A stretch of DNA of 64,000 bases. It comes from Sinorhizobium sp. A49 (GTDB lineage: Bacteria > Pseudomonadota > Alphaproteobacteria > Rhizobiales > Rhizobiaceae). The notes under the pieces are model-generated. The model had not been told where the DNA came from. It saw only the letters and a program-made list of their open reading frames with translations, and did no database searches. A program made the position numbers and the translations under genes. Positions 63,277-64,000 of the stretch are shown one piece after another; position 1 is the stretch's first letter, and the number at the start of each line of letters is the position of its first letter. The stretch lies in contig NZ_MUNW01000072.1 in assembly GCF_002002725.1 (NCBI RefSeq), positions 28,208 through 92,207 of the forward strand, written 5' to 3'.

Positions 63277-64000
63277 ATGACTATGACGAATGTTGCAACC
63301 GAAACGCAGAAGGCGCCGAGAACGTCACGAGACTGGGACATGGCGGCCATTGCGCCCTTTGTCGCGCTGGCACTGCTGCTGATCCTTGGCTATTTCGCCA
63401 ATCCGAACTTTGTCTCCGTCGCCAACCTTTTGAACGTCATCACCCGTAGCGCCTTCATCGCCATAATCGCGCTGGGCGCCACCTATGTGATTTCGTCCGG
63501 CGGGCTCGATCTTTCCGTTGGCTCGATGGTCGCCTTCGTCGCGAGCCTGATGATCCTGTTCATGAACAGCGGCGTCATCGCCGATCCGGTGCTGATGCTG
63601 ATCTGCGCCGCAATGCTGACTCTGCTACTGGGTGCTGCCTGTGGACTTGTCAACGGGCTCATCACCACTGTCGGCAGGATCGAACCCTTCATTGCCACGC
63701 TCGGCACCATGGGTATCTATCGCGGGCTGACGACGTGGCTGTCGCAAGGCGGGGCGATCACGCTGCAGGACCGCGAGCTGCAGCAGATCTATCGGCCTGT
63801 TTACTTTGGCTCGGTCGCCGGCATTCCCGTGCCGATTATCGTGATCTTCGCCACCGCTGCGATTGCCGCCTTCGTGCTCTATCGCACCCGCTATGGCCGC
63901 CATGTGGTCGCTGTCGGTTCGAGCGAGGATGTCGCGCGCTATTCGGGCATCTCGGTCAACCGCGTCAGGACGATCGCCTATGTGATCCAGGGCCTTTGCG
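63277..64000 (+). CDS. Ribose-type sugar ABC transporter permease (RbsC family), cut by the window end
   Basis: The open frame runs from ATG 63277 (or ATG 63283) through the last base, giving at least 241 residues without a stop. It starts MTMTNVATETQKAP and shows RbsC signatures: NLLNVITRSAFIAIIALGAT, VISSGGLDLSVGSM (the conserved GGIDLSVGS motif), GLVNGLITTVGRIEPFIATLGTM and YGRHVVAVGSSEDVARYSGI. About seven hydrophobic segments are visible. It pairs with the preceding RbsA-like ATPase. Confidence 0.92.
   Translation, partial: MTMTNVATETQKAPRTSRDWDMAAIAPFVALALLLILGYFANPNFVSVANLLNVITRSAFIAIIALGATYVISSGGLDLSVGSMVAFVASLMILFMNSGVIADPVLMLICAAMLTLLLGAACGLVNGLITTVGRIEPFIATLGTMGIYRGLTTWLSQGGAITLQDRELQQIYRPVYFGSVAGIPVPIIVIFATAAIAAFVLYRTRYGRHVVAVGSSEDVARYSGISVNRVRTIAYVIQGLC

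Overview
The window is high-GC DNA packed with ABC uptake systems, LysR, AraC, DeoR and LacI regulators and catabolic operons. It looks like an alphaproteobacterial rhizobium (Hyphomicrobiales, Rhizobiaceae; Ensifer/Rhizobium/Agrobacterium group). The best clues are an agp alpha-galactoside cluster lying beside a lacR-lacEFGZK operon, an arrangement known from Sinorhizobium meliloti and Agrobacterium; a C4-type 5-aminolevulinate synthase; and a GAAC-N7-GAAC site matching the alphaproteobacterial LexA (SOS) motif. I saw no rRNA, tRNA, CRISPR array, insertion sequence or phage gene. The content suggests a chromid or megaplasmid-like accessory region (inference).

Layout. 1-5664 (+): the end of a probable binding-protein gene, a terminator-like hairpin, two Dpp/Opp-type permeases, an S12 serine hydrolase, a PLP-dependent alpha-oxoamine-synthase-like enzyme and an M55 D-aminopeptidase, probably a peptide (D-amino-acid peptide) uptake and breakdown unit. 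5654-13765 (-): 5-aminolevulinate synthase with a C-terminal extension, an RND efflux adaptor and pump, a DUF899 protein, an AraC/GyrI-like regulator and a DUF1801 protein. 14278-19915: a DeoR regulator divergent from an inositol-monophosphatase-like phosphatase and an AfuABC/FbpABC-type importer, with a perfect 19-bp tandem repeat between them. 20059-20672: a decayed msrB tail fused to the start of msrA.

20911-23649 (+) holds the most unusual unit: a radical SAM protein of a putative DNA modification/repair family, coupled to a UdgX-type uracil-DNA glycosylase with an extra N-terminal domain. A LexA-type box overlaps the -10 element and the transcript appears to be leaderless. 23789-33567 is a complete benzoate-to-3-oxoadipate pathway (LysR regulator divergent from catBCA-benABCDK-pcaD).

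33927-44021 is the alpha-galactoside cluster (agpT divergent from melA-agpABCD-melA2). 44235-51854 (-) is lacR-lacEFGZK. 52233-60467 (+) combines an amino-acid ABC transporter with two NodB-like deacetylases, an MmgE/PrpD protein, an argininosuccinate-lyase-like enzyme and a LysR regulator. The MmgE/PrpD plus lyase pair recalls the epimerase and C-N lyase that degrade iminodisuccinate/EDDS-type amino-polycarboxylates. 60505-61374 (-) is a DMT exporter/importer. 61658-64000 (+) starts a ribose-type sugar ABC operon preceded by a 29-codon coupled leader ORF and cut by the window end.

A recurring device is a strong stem-loop directly after a binding-protein gene and before the next gene, seen in four operons.
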